From NCBI GenBank assembly GCA_030611905.1, contig JAUWOX010000035.1:1-9103 (forward strand): DNA of 9,103 bases. Reading direction: 5' to 3'. The stretch comes from a bacterium (GTDB lineage Bacteria; Patescibacteriota; JABMPQ01; JAQVVF01). The notes below the pieces were generated by a model, which saw only the letters and a list, made by a program, of their open reading frames with translations, was not told where the DNA came from and ran no database searches. Below, piece by piece: positions 1 to 6,325 of the stretch (positions are counted from its first letter, which is position 1; every line of letters begins with the position of its first letter). Made by a program: the position numbers and the translations under genes.

Positions 1-192
1 TGGCAGGGAATGAGGCGGATTTTTGAGGCGGAATGGAAAAATGATAGGTGGGGCTTTCTCCAACAGGCCATGTGTATGAAAATCCTAGCGGCTGATGAAG
101 TGAAAGTGACTGATCAGGGATTAGAGCTTATTATGAAAAAAGAAGATTTTAAGCAAACCAAGAAACCGAGGCCAGAAAGGCGGGCTTTTTAA
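1..192 (+). CDS. C-terminal end of an unrecognised gene (5' truncated)
   Basis: The reading frame is open from the first base (TGG CAG GGA ATG...) to a TAA at 190-192, so this is most likely the last 63 residues of a gene that starts outside the window rather than a 60-residue gene from the ATG at 10. The peptide is hydrophilic, with Trp, Arg and Lys throughout, a probable helical stretch (RRIFEAEWKNDRWGFLQQAM) and a basic tail ending KKPRPERRAF. I do not recognise the family and assign no function. The next gene starts 34 bases downstream on the same strand, so the two could be co-transcribed. A weak G+C-rich element (GCC-AGAAA-GGC, then GGGCTTTTT) overlaps its last codons but is not a convincing terminator. 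Confidence 0.6.
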   Translation, partial: WQGMRRIFEAEWKNDRWGFLQQAMCMKILAADEVKVTDQGLELIMKKEDFKQTKKPRPERRAF

Positions 193-226
193 AAATATAA
201 AAAGATAAAAATTTAAAAATAAAATT

Positions 227-1840
227 ATGAAAAAAATGTTTCGAGGTCTGGGTATGACCTTAGTTATTGCCCTAGTAGTTTTTGGCTGGGGAAATTTTTG
301 TGCAGTCAAAAAGGCGGATGCTAGTGTTTATGAATGGTCAGATATTATGGGATCAACAAATTTACTAAGTTGGGTTTCAACTGATGCCTTGATTCAGACT
401 AATACTGGCAGTGTGATGATTGGGACTTCAAATTTAGGTTATACTGGTGGAGTGTATGAATATTTAAATGGAACCTGGAGTGATTTAGGGGCAAGCTTGA
501 ATACAGAAGCTTTAATCCAAGCTTCAAATGGTGGTTTTTATGCGACTGGTCAGGATACAGGAGCAGGAAATGATTTAGCGGTTAAAGTTTATTTAGCTGC
601 TTGGACAGATATTACAGGCGAATTATTTGAAAATGGTTCTGATGGGAATTCTATAATACAGGTTGGGAATAATATGTATGCGGGCGGCAATTTTCCGACC
701 GGTGGGGCAAATCGGGCGGCAGTCGGTGTTTATAATGGTTCTACTTGGGGTTATCCAGAGATGATTTTAGCAAGTGATAGTTGGGTTAATTATTTAATGG
801 CAGCTTCTGATGGTACGATTTACGCTGGAGGGCAGGCCGGAACAGGTCCATATTATGCTAGGATTTGGAAATATTCTGGAGGAAGCTGGACAGACATAAC
901 TGGTTCTTTATCAGGGGAAGAAAGTGTTAATTGTTTAATGCAGACTTCTGGCGGAGTAATTTATGCCGGAGGAAGCAACACTGCTTCGGGAGCTAAAGTT
1001 TGGCAATATTCTGGAAGTGATTGGGTGGATGCAACTGGTTCTTTGTTAGCGGCTAGTATAAATTCTTTAGTTGAAGCTTATGATAATTCAGTTTATGTTG
1101 GAGGGATTGATTTATGGGGAAGTGCTAGTTTATGGAAATTATCAAGTAATTGGCGAGATGTGACTGGTGATTTATCCGGCAGTTCTGTTAATTCTTTGAT
1201 GAAGGCGGCTGATAATTCAATTTATGCTGGTGGTTATTCTGGTGATATGATTAATCCAACAGCCAAAGTTTGGAATTTATCTTATGTAGAACAGCAGGAG
1301 CAAAATAAAAAGGAGCAGAAGGAAGAGCAGGAAGAAAATTTTGACAATGGGGATGAAATAATTCTTATACCAGATCTTGATGGTGAGAAGATTTTCAGCA
1401 GCAAGCAGGCTTTAGATATTTATTTTAAAAAGCTTCCTAATAAATTAACTAAGAATAGTCAGTATTGGATGAAGTGGAAAAAATTTAATAAATATCCAAA
1501 GAAATGGAAAAAGAAAAAGAAAACTTCTTTGAAAAGGTATTGGCGCTTAACAACAAATTTAAGAAAGTATAAAATTAAGAAGAAAAAGCAGCATTATAAA
1601 AGCAGAGTGACTTTTAAATATTCAAAAAAGCTTCTTAAAAAATTGAAAAAGAATAATAAAACAATTAAGAAGAAGGATCTTTGTTTGAAATATAGAACCA
1701 AGAATTCAAAGTGGCATACATTACATAAGGCTTGGAAAAATATTAAAGTCGAGCATAAAAAAAGCAAAAGAAAATTTGTTGCTAAATTCTTTAGAAAGTT
1801 TAAAAAGAAGAAATACTATTTTACTATAGGGTTGAAATAG
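227..1840 (+). CDS. Secreted seven-bladed beta-propeller-like protein with Lys-rich C-terminal domain
   Basis: The 537-residue product begins with a Sec signal peptide: KK at 2-3, a hydrophobic core at about 8-26 and a likely cleavage after ADA (residue 32). Residues 35-353 hold repeats of about 45 residues, each with a hydrophobic strand (xxxLIQA or VNSLMKA), a turn, a YAGG-type strand, a VWxYS strand and WxDxTGxL. I count seven. The last repeat lacks its WxDxTGxL strand, while the mature N-terminus supplies one (YEWSDIMGS, 35-43), the usual Velcro closure of a propeller. A Gln/Glu/Lys linker (354-372) leads to about 140 residues in which roughly one in three is Lys, ending in aromatic/Lys strands and FTIGLK. 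It should be exported or surface-bound. Ligand and function are unknown; binding to an acidic surface or polymer is only inference. No SD precedes the ATG. Kelch/PQQ-like propellers are the nearest general comparison. Confidence 0.85.
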   Translation: MKKMFRGLGMTLVIALVVFGWGNFCAVKKADASVYEWSDIMGSTNLLSWVSTDALIQTNTGSVMIGTSNLGYTGGVYEYLNGTWSDLGASLNTEALIQASNGGFYATGQDTGAGNDLAVKVYLAAWTDITGELFENGSDGNSIIQVGNNMYAGGNFPTGGANRAAVGVYNGSTWGYPEMILASDSWVNYLMAASDGTIYAGGQAGTGPYYARIWKYSGGSWTDITGSLSGEESVNCLMQTSGGVIYAGGSNTASGAKVWQYSGSDWVDATGSLLAASINSLVEAYDNSVYVGGIDLWGSASLWKLSSNWRDVTGDLSGSSVNSLMKAADNSIYAGGYSGDMINPTAKVWNLSYVEQQEQNKKEQKEEQEENFDNGDEIILIPDLDGEKIFSSKQALDIYFKKLPNKLTKNSQYWMKWKKFNKYPKKWKKKKKTSLKRYWRLTTNLRKYKIKKKKQHYKSRVTFKYSKKLLKKLKKNNKTIKKKDLCLKYRTKNSKWHTLHKAWKNIKVEHKKSKRKFVAKFFRKFKKKKYYFTIGLK

Positions 1841-1871
1841 AAGTTTTTAATAAAAGATGAAAAACAAATGG

Positions 1872-1900
1872 AGACGAGAAAATGATTTCTCGTCTTCTTG
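1872..1900 (+). terminator. Intrinsic terminator after the propeller gene
   Basis: A perfect 10-bp stem (AGACGAGAAA at 1872-1881 with TTTCTCGTCT at 1886-1895) encloses an ATGA tetraloop and is followed by the T-rich TCTTG. It lies 31 bases after the stop codon at 1838-1840 and ahead of lepA, as expected for the end of that transcript. The T tract is interrupted, so efficiency is uncertain. Confidence 0.7.
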
Positions 1901-1926
1901 ATTATTGAGTGGTTTTAGGTTAGAAT
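1898..1926 (+). promoter_or_regulatory. Candidate sigma70-type promoter for lepA
   Basis: TTGATT (1898-1903, 4/6 to TTGACA) and TAGAAT (1921-1926, 5/6 to TATAAT) are separated by exactly 17 bases. Transcription would start about seven bases after the -10, around 1933, essentially at the ATG at 1934. It directly follows the upstream terminator, which makes a promoter here sensible. No transcript data are available. Confidence 0.55.
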
Positions 1927-1933
1927 GAGGCAT

Positions 1934-3697
1934 ATGAAAAATATTAGAAATTTTTGTATTATAGCGCATATAGATCACGGAAAATCTACTTTGGCAGATC
2001 GTCTTTTGGAATTGACTGGAACTGTTGAAAAGAGAGAAATGAGAGAGCAAGTTTTGGATCAGATGGATTTGGAGCGTGAAAGAGGCATAACGATTAAACT
2101 CCAGCCAGTTCGTTTAGATTATAAGGATTATATTTTAAATTTAATTGATACGCCTGGTCATGTTGATTTTGCTTATGAAGTATCGCGGAGTATTGCGGCT
2201 TGTGAAGGAGCCTTGCTTTTGGTGGATGCGACTAAGGGCGTACAGGCACAGACAATTGCTAATTTGTATTTAGCAATGGAGCATGATTTGGAAGTTGTTC
2301 CGATTATTAATAAAATAGATTTAGAAAATGCTGATGTGGAACGAGTGAGTAATGAAATTGTTAAACTATTGGGATGTAAGGAAGATGAAATTTTGAAAAT
2401 TTCTGCTAAAACCGGCGAGGGAGTAGAGCAAGTTTTAGAAAAAATTATTGAAAAAATTCCAGTGTCCAAAGAGAAAGATGATAAGATGAGGGCGTTAATT
2501 TTTGATTCCGTTTTTAGTGAATATCAAGGAGCGATTGCTTATGTGCGTATTTTTTCCGGTGAAGTCAAAAAGGGCGATATGGTTAGATTCATGGCAACGG
2601 GAAATGAATCCGAAGTTTTAGAAATAGGCGTTCTTAAGCCAGAGCCGAAAAAAGTTGAGAGGTTGGGAGCTGGTGAAGTTGGTTATATAGTGGCGGGGCT
2701 AAAAGATGTTTCAGAGTGTCGAGTTGGTGATACGATAGCTAGCTTAGATGTTGAGAAATCATTGTCTGGTTATAAAGAAATTAAGCCAGTAGTTTTTGCT
2801 AGTTTTTATCCTGAAAATGCTGATGATTTTCCAGAATTATCTGATTCATTAGCTAAATTAAAATTAAATGACGCTGCTTTATCATATCAGCCAGAATCTT
2901 CAAAGGCATTGGGTCGAGGGTTTCGTTGTGGATTTTTGGGGCTTCTTCATTTAGAAATTATTTCGGAGAGATTGAAGCGGGAATTTAAGTTAAATTTAAT
3001 TATTACTGTGCCGTCGGTGGCGTATAAGATTGGAATGAAAGTGGGAGAAAAAAAGATTATTTATAGTGCGGCGGATTTGCCAGATATGAGCTTGGTTGAG
3101 AATATTGCGGAGCCATGGGTAAGGATGGATATTATTTCGCCAGCATCTTATGTTGGTAAATTAATGGAATTAATGCAGTATTATCGGGGTGAGTATAAAA
3201 ATACAGAATATTTAGATGAAACTAGATCAATTTTGCATTATGATGTTCCCTTGGCTGAAGTGATTACAGATTTTTATGATAAATTAAAAAGCGTATCTTC
3301 TGGATACGCATCAGTAAATTATGATATTTTTGGTTATCGAGTAATGGACTTGGTTAGATTGGATGTTTTGGTGGCTGAGGACAATGTTTTAGCTTTGTCA
3401 AGAATTGTGCCAAAAGAAAAAGTTTACAAAGAGGGAAGGAGTTTGGTAAAAAAATTAAAAGAGGTTATTCCTTCGCAGAGTTTTCAGGTTTCTTTGCAGG
3501 CGGCAGTTGGTGGTAAAATAATAGCTCGAGAAGATATTCGAGCGTTAAGAAAAGACGTTACTGCCAAATTGTATGGTGGGGACGTAACAAGGAAACGAAA
3601 ATTACTTGAGAAACAGAAAAAAGGGAAGAAAAAGATGAAGGGTATGGGGAAAGTGAAGATACCGCAGGAGGCATTTCTCGAGGTTTTGAAGAAATAA
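1934..3697 (+). CDS. lepA: Translation elongation factor 4 (LepA), ribosome-associated GTPase
   Basis: LepA/EF-4 is a cytosolic translational GTPase that binds the ribosome and is linked to back-translocation and initiation/assembly roles. All G motifs are present (numbering from the in-frame ATG at 1925): G1 AHIDHGKST at 14-22, G2 region with DLERERGITIK at 48-58, G3 DTPGHVD at 75-81, G4 NKID at 129-132 and G5 SAKTG at 160-164. Domain II follows at about 190-275, then the EF-G-like region with GFRCGFLGLLH. The LepA-specific C-terminal domain ends YGGDVTRKRKLLEKQKKGKK...IPQEAF, which excludes EF-G and TypA. Length (587-590 residues) is normal. I prefer ATG 1934 because the protein then begins MKNIRNF like E. 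coli LepA and because a promoter places the transcript start there; ATG 1925 is the alternative. Neither has a good SD. Confidence 0.97.
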   Translation: MKNIRNFCIIAHIDHGKSTLADRLLELTGTVEKREMREQVLDQMDLERERGITIKLQPVRLDYKDYILNLIDTPGHVDFAYEVSRSIAACEGALLLVDATKGVQAQTIANLYLAMEHDLEVVPIINKIDLENADVERVSNEIVKLLGCKEDEILKISAKTGEGVEQVLEKIIEKIPVSKEKDDKMRALIFDSVFSEYQGAIAYVRIFSGEVKKGDMVRFMATGNESEVLEIGVLKPEPKKVERLGAGEVGYIVAGLKDVSECRVGDTIASLDVEKSLSGYKEIKPVVFASFYPENADDFPELSDSLAKLKLNDAALSYQPESSKALGRGFRCGFLGLLHLEIISERLKREFKLNLIITVPSVAYKIGMKVGEKKIIYSAADLPDMSLVENIAEPWVRMDIISPASYVGKLMELMQYYRGEYKNTEYLDETRSILHYDVPLAEVITDFYDKLKSVSSGYASVNYDIFGYRVMDLVRLDVLVAEDNVLALSRIVPKEKVYKEGRSLVKKLKEVIPSQSFQVSLQAAVGGKIIAREDIRALRKDVTAKLYGGDVTRKRKLLEKQKKGKKKMKGMGKVKIPQEAFLEVLKK

Positions 3698-3758
3698 CTA
3701 AGTATATTTGTTTTTTATATGCAGGCTCTGGTGGTCAAGTATGTTGAGTGTAGTTAGT

Positions 3759-3787
3759 TTTTCAATAACCAAAAAATTTGTTATACT
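3759..3787 (+). promoter_or_regulatory. Candidate promoter for the PH-domain/FtsB-like cluster
   Basis: TTTTCA (3759-3764, 4/6 to TTGACA) lies 17 bases before TATACT (3782-3787, 5/6 to TATAAT). It sits in the 238-base gap after lepA, where no clear terminator is visible. Predicted transcription start is near 3794. The following bases can fold (GATAG 3790-3794 with CTATC 3815-3819, and CTGG 3797-3800 with CCAG 3810-3813), ending exactly at the ATG at 3820. Confidence 0.5.
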
Positions 3788-3819
3788 AAGATAGAGCTGG
3801 TAGTATAAGCCAGGCTATC

Positions 3820-3972
3820 ATGCTAAGTCCGGCAATAGTTACAATTATAATTTTAATAATTCTTTTAGTGGTTTTTTCTCGCATTGGAATATTAATTTAT
3901 GTTAATTTATTTTTAATCGAAATTTTTAATTTAGTGTGTCAATGTTTGAAGATTATTTTTCACAAGATTTAA
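3820..3972 (+). CDS. Possible 50-residue single-span membrane peptide
   Basis: A short frame runs from ATG 3820 to TAA 3970-3972 and would encode MLSPAIVTIIILIILLVVF followed by SRIGILIYVNLFLIEIF and a basic end (KIIFHKI). Residues 5-19 and 22-38 are strongly hydrophobic, giving one or two membrane spans. It follows the candidate promoter with a leader of about 26 bases and overlaps the start of the PH-domain gene by 31 bases in another frame, a layout seen with translational coupling. Against it: no SD, no recognisable family, and AT-rich DNA readily gives Ile/Leu-rich frames by chance. If it is not translated, the stretch is simply the leader of the next gene. Confidence 0.3.
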   Translation: MLSPAIVTIIILIILLVVFSRIGILIYVNLFLIEIFNLVCQCLKIIFHKI

Positions 3973-4532
3973 AAGAGGATGAGGAAGTGGTGGTTGTTTT
4001 TCGTAAAAGCTGGGGTAGTCGTCTGTTTTCTATTGTAAGGGTTGTGTTATTTTTTGCAATACTTTTGATTTTCTCTTTTTGGTTGTTGCGAAGTTTGACG
4101 GGGGGATTAATCTTTTCCTTTTTTTTGATACTTGCTGTGTGTTATGGTTTATATGTTTGGTTAAACTGGTATTTTGACAGTGTGGTAATTACAAATCAAC
4201 GGATCATAAAGATTAGTCAAAAAAGTCTTTTTAATAAGAGTGTTGAAGAAATACCCTTGGATCATATAGTAAATGTTAGTTATGAGGTTCCTGGTTTTTT
4301 CGCAACTATTTTTAATTATGGTACGGAAATAATAGAATTAGATATTGGAAAGAAAATGATTTTGGAAAGTTTAGGTGATCCTAAAAAGACTCAAGATTTA
4401 ATTACGGAATTAGCGAGATTGGCGAGCAAGAAGGTTTCAGCCGAAGAATTAGTCGAATTTATTTCAAGGGTTAAATGGGATGTTTACAATAAAAAGGACG
4501 GAAGCGTTAAGGGAAAAGAGAGGGTGAAATAA
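3942..4532 (+). CDS. Membrane protein with bacterial PH (bPH2-like) domain
   Basis: The product has an acidic N-terminal segment (FEDYFSQDLKEDEE), then two membrane spans at about residues 33-52 and 57-77 (numbered from the in-frame GTG at 3936). A cytoplasmic domain follows, typical of the bacterial PH/DUF304 (YdbS-like) group: WYFDSVVITNQRIIKISQ, the SVEEIPLDHIVNVSY strand pair, a TEIIELDIG strand and a C-terminal helix (DPKKTQDLITELARLA). The VITNQRII signature right after the second span is the most telling feature. These proteins are membrane-associated; their ligand is generally unknown. ATG 3942 is preferred over GTG 3936; neither has an SD. The gene is 16 bases from the FtsB-like gene and shares its direction, so an operon is likely. 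Confidence 0.8.
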   Translation: MFEDYFSQDLKEDEEVVVVFRKSWGSRLFSIVRVVLFFAILLIFSFWLLRSLTGGLIFSFFLILAVCYGLYVWLNWYFDSVVITNQRIIKISQKSLFNKSVEEIPLDHIVNVSYEVPGFFATIFNYGTEIIELDIGKKMILESLGDPKKTQDLITELARLASKKVSAEELVEFISRVKWDVYNKKDGSVKGKERVK

Positions 4533-4548
4533 TTTTGAATTTAAAGTT

Positions 4549-4935
4549 ATGAAAAAAAAGTTATTGACTAAAAAATTATCTTTGCGTTTAATAACCATAT
4601 TTGGTTTAGTGTTTGTGATTTTTATTGCTATGGGCTTAGTTCGTGAAATAGTGAATAGATATCAAATAAATCAAGAAATAGAAAGAGTAAAGATGGAGAT
4701 TGATACACTGGAAAGAAACAATCAAGAGTTGGCCGGTTTAGTAGATTATTTAAATACTGATTCTTTTAAAGAGATTCAAGCGCGGCAAAATTTGGGTGTG
4801 CAAAAGGAGGGTGAAACTGCTATTTCAATTGAATCTATGCCAGATAATGCAAATGAGCAAGTGGTCTTCGTTGGTGAAGATGACAAGGGAAGTTCTAATA
4901 TAGAGAAGTGGTGGGGTTATTTTTTTAGTAAATAG
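4549..4935 (+). CDS. FtsB/DivIC-family septum formation initiator
   Basis: The 128-residue protein has the FtsB/DivIC architecture: a short basic N-terminus (MKKKLLTKKLSLR), one membrane span at about 13-31, and a coiled coil at about 33-66 with heptad-like hydrophobic spacing (INQEIERVKMEIDTLERNNQEL). The short conserved region YLNTDSFKEIQARQNLG (67-83) resembles the family signature near the end of FtsB. In known bacteria such proteins form a trimeric complex with FtsL- and FtsQ-like partners outside the membrane and help activate septal wall synthesis. After residue 90 comes an acidic, probably flexible tail ending in the aromatic WWGYFFSK, longer than in E. coli FtsB. FtsB and DivIC cannot be told apart from sequence alone. 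It begins 16 bases after the PH gene, with no SD. Confidence 0.85.
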   Translation: MKKKLLTKKLSLRLITIFGLVFVIFIAMGLVREIVNRYQINQEIERVKMEIDTLERNNQELAGLVDYLNTDSFKEIQARQNLGVQKEGETAISIESMPDNANEQVVFVGEDDKGSSNIEKWWGYFFSK

Positions 4936-4970
4936 TTATCAGTTATAACTTGCATTTATTGGTTTTTAGT

Positions 4971-5010
4971 TTATTATTAACTAATACTATTAACTAATAA
5001 TTAATAATAA
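4971..5010. repeat. AT-rich tandem/inverted repeat before the parvulin gene
   Basis: The 12-mer TATTAACTAATA occurs twice in tandem (4975-4986 and 4988-4999, period 13). The block is bracketed by TTATTATTAA (4971-4980) and its reverse complement TTAATAATAA (5001-5010). A 19-base string, TACTATTAACTAATAATTA (4985-5003), recurs exactly at 7537-7555. A perfect palindrome, AGTTATAACT, lies just upstream at 4941-4950. The low complexity of AT-rich DNA lowers the weight of each piece, but a 19-base exact match is unlikely to be chance. Confidence 0.6.
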
Positions 5011-5014
5011 ATAT

Positions 5015-6073
5015 ATGGAACCAATCGACAATGAGATTAACAATGAGGTCAAAAAGAAGAAAGTAGGGTCTAAGTATGTAGTTGTGATAGGCTTGATTTT
5101 AGTTGTGGCTGTTTTGGCGGTTTTAACGGTGAGATTCAGTTTAACAGGTAAATTATCAGGAGGTATTGGACAATTTTTGCCTGTGCCAGTAGCTAGAGTA
5201 AATAATGGCTTTATATCTGGTGGAAGGTTGAATAAAAATTTTGAAGCATTGAGATATTTTTATGATTCACAGGAAGGTCAGGAAGAGGAGCCAGTTGATG
5301 ATTTAGAAATTAAAAAAATGGGTTTAGATCGATTAATCGAAGATAAAATAATTTTGCAGATGGCTAAAAAGTTTGATGTGAAAGTGACTAAGGAAGATGT
5401 TGAAAAAGAACATCAATATGTTTTGGAAGATTATGAGAATGAGGAAGAGCTGGCTAAAGAAATTAAAGAATTATATGATTGGACAATTGAAGAGTTCAAG
5501 GATGAAGTTTTAGTTTCTTCGCTTTATTATGATCTTTTGCGTAAGGCGTATTTGGTGGATACAAAAGTTATTCCAGAGAGAAAAGAGAAAGATGAAAAGA
5601 ATAAGAGTAAGGCAGAAGAAGCCTTGGAAAGATTAAAAAATGGTGAGGATTTTGCTAATCTAGCTAAAGAAGTTAGTCAGGATGATTTTACTGCTGAAGA
5701 TGGTGGTGATATTGGTTGGTTTGAAAGGGATGAAATGGAACCGGAGTTTGAGGAAGTCGCTTTTGCTTTAAATCCAGGGGAGATGAGTGATATTATTAGA
5801 ACTGAAGAAGGTTATCATATTATTAAAGTTATTAAGAAGCGTGGCCAAGGCGATGAAGAGGAAGTTAAAGCCAGTCATATTTTGTTTACTGTAAAGGATG
5901 ATTTTGATGAGTGGTTTTTTGAAGAAAAGAAAAAAGCAAAGGTTAAAATTTATTTGAAGGATATAAAATGGGATAAAGAGCAGGCAGCGATTACGGGAAT
6001 GAGCGAGGGTGATGAAGAGGAAGATCTAGAGGATATTGATATTGAGGATATAGAGGTTGAATCTGTTGAGTAA
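5015..6073 (+). CDS. Membrane-anchored parvulin-type peptidyl-prolyl isomerase (SurA/PrsA-like), apparently permuted
   Basis: PPIC-type isomerases catalyse proline cis-trans isomerisation and help fold exported proteins. Here a Lys-rich N-terminus and one membrane span (about 21-40) anchor the protein, with the rest outside. Residues 58-185 form a helical SurA/PrsA-like chaperone region (VARVNNGFISGGRLNKNF..., then GLDRLIEDKIILQMAKKF). The parvulin core spans 196-275: AEEALERLKNGEDFANLAKEVS, GGDIGWF (230-236), MEPEFEEVAFALNPGE and GYHIIKV (266-272). The usual first strand (xxARHIL) is missing ahead of this core, yet VKASHILF occurs after it (284-291), suggesting circular permutation or a remnant second domain. 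Candidate active-site residues are H288, M241, F245 and H268. A helix and a very acidic tail (331-352) follow. The gene is preceded by AT-rich repeats and has no SD. Confidence 0.85.
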   Translation: MEPIDNEINNEVKKKKVGSKYVVVIGLILVVAVLAVLTVRFSLTGKLSGGIGQFLPVPVARVNNGFISGGRLNKNFEALRYFYDSQEGQEEEPVDDLEIKKMGLDRLIEDKIILQMAKKFDVKVTKEDVEKEHQYVLEDYENEEELAKEIKELYDWTIEEFKDEVLVSSLYYDLLRKAYLVDTKVIPERKEKDEKNKSKAEEALERLKNGEDFANLAKEVSQDDFTAEDGGDIGWFERDEMEPEFEEVAFALNPGEMSDIIRTEEGYHIIKVIKKRGQGDEEEVKASHILFTVKDDFDEWFFEEKKKAKVKIYLKDIKWDKEQAAITGMSEGDEEEDLEDIDIEDIEVESVE

Positions 6074-6097
6074 TAATAAAATAACTAAATTATAAAT

Positions 6098-6178
6098 AAC
6101 AAAAAAAACCACCTTCGTCTCTCACTTCGTTCGAGACTCCGGTGGACAAGCTCGCTGTGATGGCGGGTTTTTTGTTTT
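6098..6178 (+). terminator. Large composite stem-loop terminator after the parvulin gene
   Basis: A-rich DNA plus CCxCC (6098-6113) can pair with GGxGG plus TTTTTTGTT (6162-6176), giving a long outer stem with small mismatches and a T-run. Inside, CCACC (6109-6113) can instead pair with GGTGG (6141-6145), and GTCTC (6117-6121) with GAGAC (6133-6137). The two folds share the CCACC arm and are therefore mutually exclusive. The element starts 24 bases after the stop and most simply terminates the parvulin transcript. The A-run/T-run symmetry could also terminate transcription on the other strand. Confidence 0.7.
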
Positions 6179-6212
6179 GGCTTAAATAAGGCAAATAGCT
6201 TAGTTGGGCTTA

Positions 6213-6249
6213 AATAAACGGCTACTAACGACGTAAATAGCCGTTTATT
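6213..6249. repeat. Perfect 11-bp inverted repeat with 15-base loop
   Basis: AATAAACGGCT (6213-6223) is exactly mirrored by AGCCGTTTATT (6239-6249). It lies between the parvulin terminator and the promoter of the 98-residue gene, with no T-run on the + strand side. A direct repeat, GGCTTAAATAA, at 6179-6189 and 6207-6217 runs into the left arm. It could be an operator-like site, a transcript hairpin or a small mobile-element relic; the sequence does not decide. Confidence 0.6.
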
Positions 6250-6259
6250 AGATTTAGGA

Positions 6260-6288
6260 TTGATTTTTGGGGAAAGATTTGTTATGCT
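6260..6288 (+). promoter_or_regulatory. Candidate promoter of the 98-residue gene
   Basis: TTGATT (6260-6265, 4/6 to TTGACA) and TATGCT (6283-6288, 4/6 to TATAAT) are 17 bases apart. Predicted start is near 6295, giving a leader of about 30 bases that carries the strong SD. It lies downstream of the upstream terminator, so the gene would be transcribed independently. Confidence 0.5.
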
Positions 6289-6310
6289 TTGGTATTGGTA
6301 ATGACTGGGT

Positions 6311-6320
6311 AAAGGAGGTG
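6311..6320 (+). promoter_or_regulatory. Full-length Shine-Dalgarno sequence
   Basis: AAAGGAGGTG is complementary over ten bases to the usual bacterial 16S rRNA 3' end (CACCUCCUUU) and sits five bases before ATG 6326. No other gene in the window has a comparable site, so it both fixes this start codon and marks the gene as unusual. Confidence 0.85.
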
Positions 6321-6325
6321 GGGCG

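Noticed and set aside
165..195. Possible terminator GCC-AGAAA-GGC then GGGCTTTTT
   Set aside because: Only three uninterrupted base pairs, overlapping the coding end of the first gene; too weak to call.
121..309. Minus-strand frame of 62 codons
   Set aside because: It overlaps the end of the first gene and the signal-peptide region of the propeller gene; Phe/Leu/Ile-rich content is what the antisense of Lys/Asn-rich AT DNA gives.
2173..2469. Minus-strand frame of 98 codons inside lepA
   Set aside because: It lies wholly antisense to the conserved LepA G domain and has Ser/Thr/Ile-rich low-information content.
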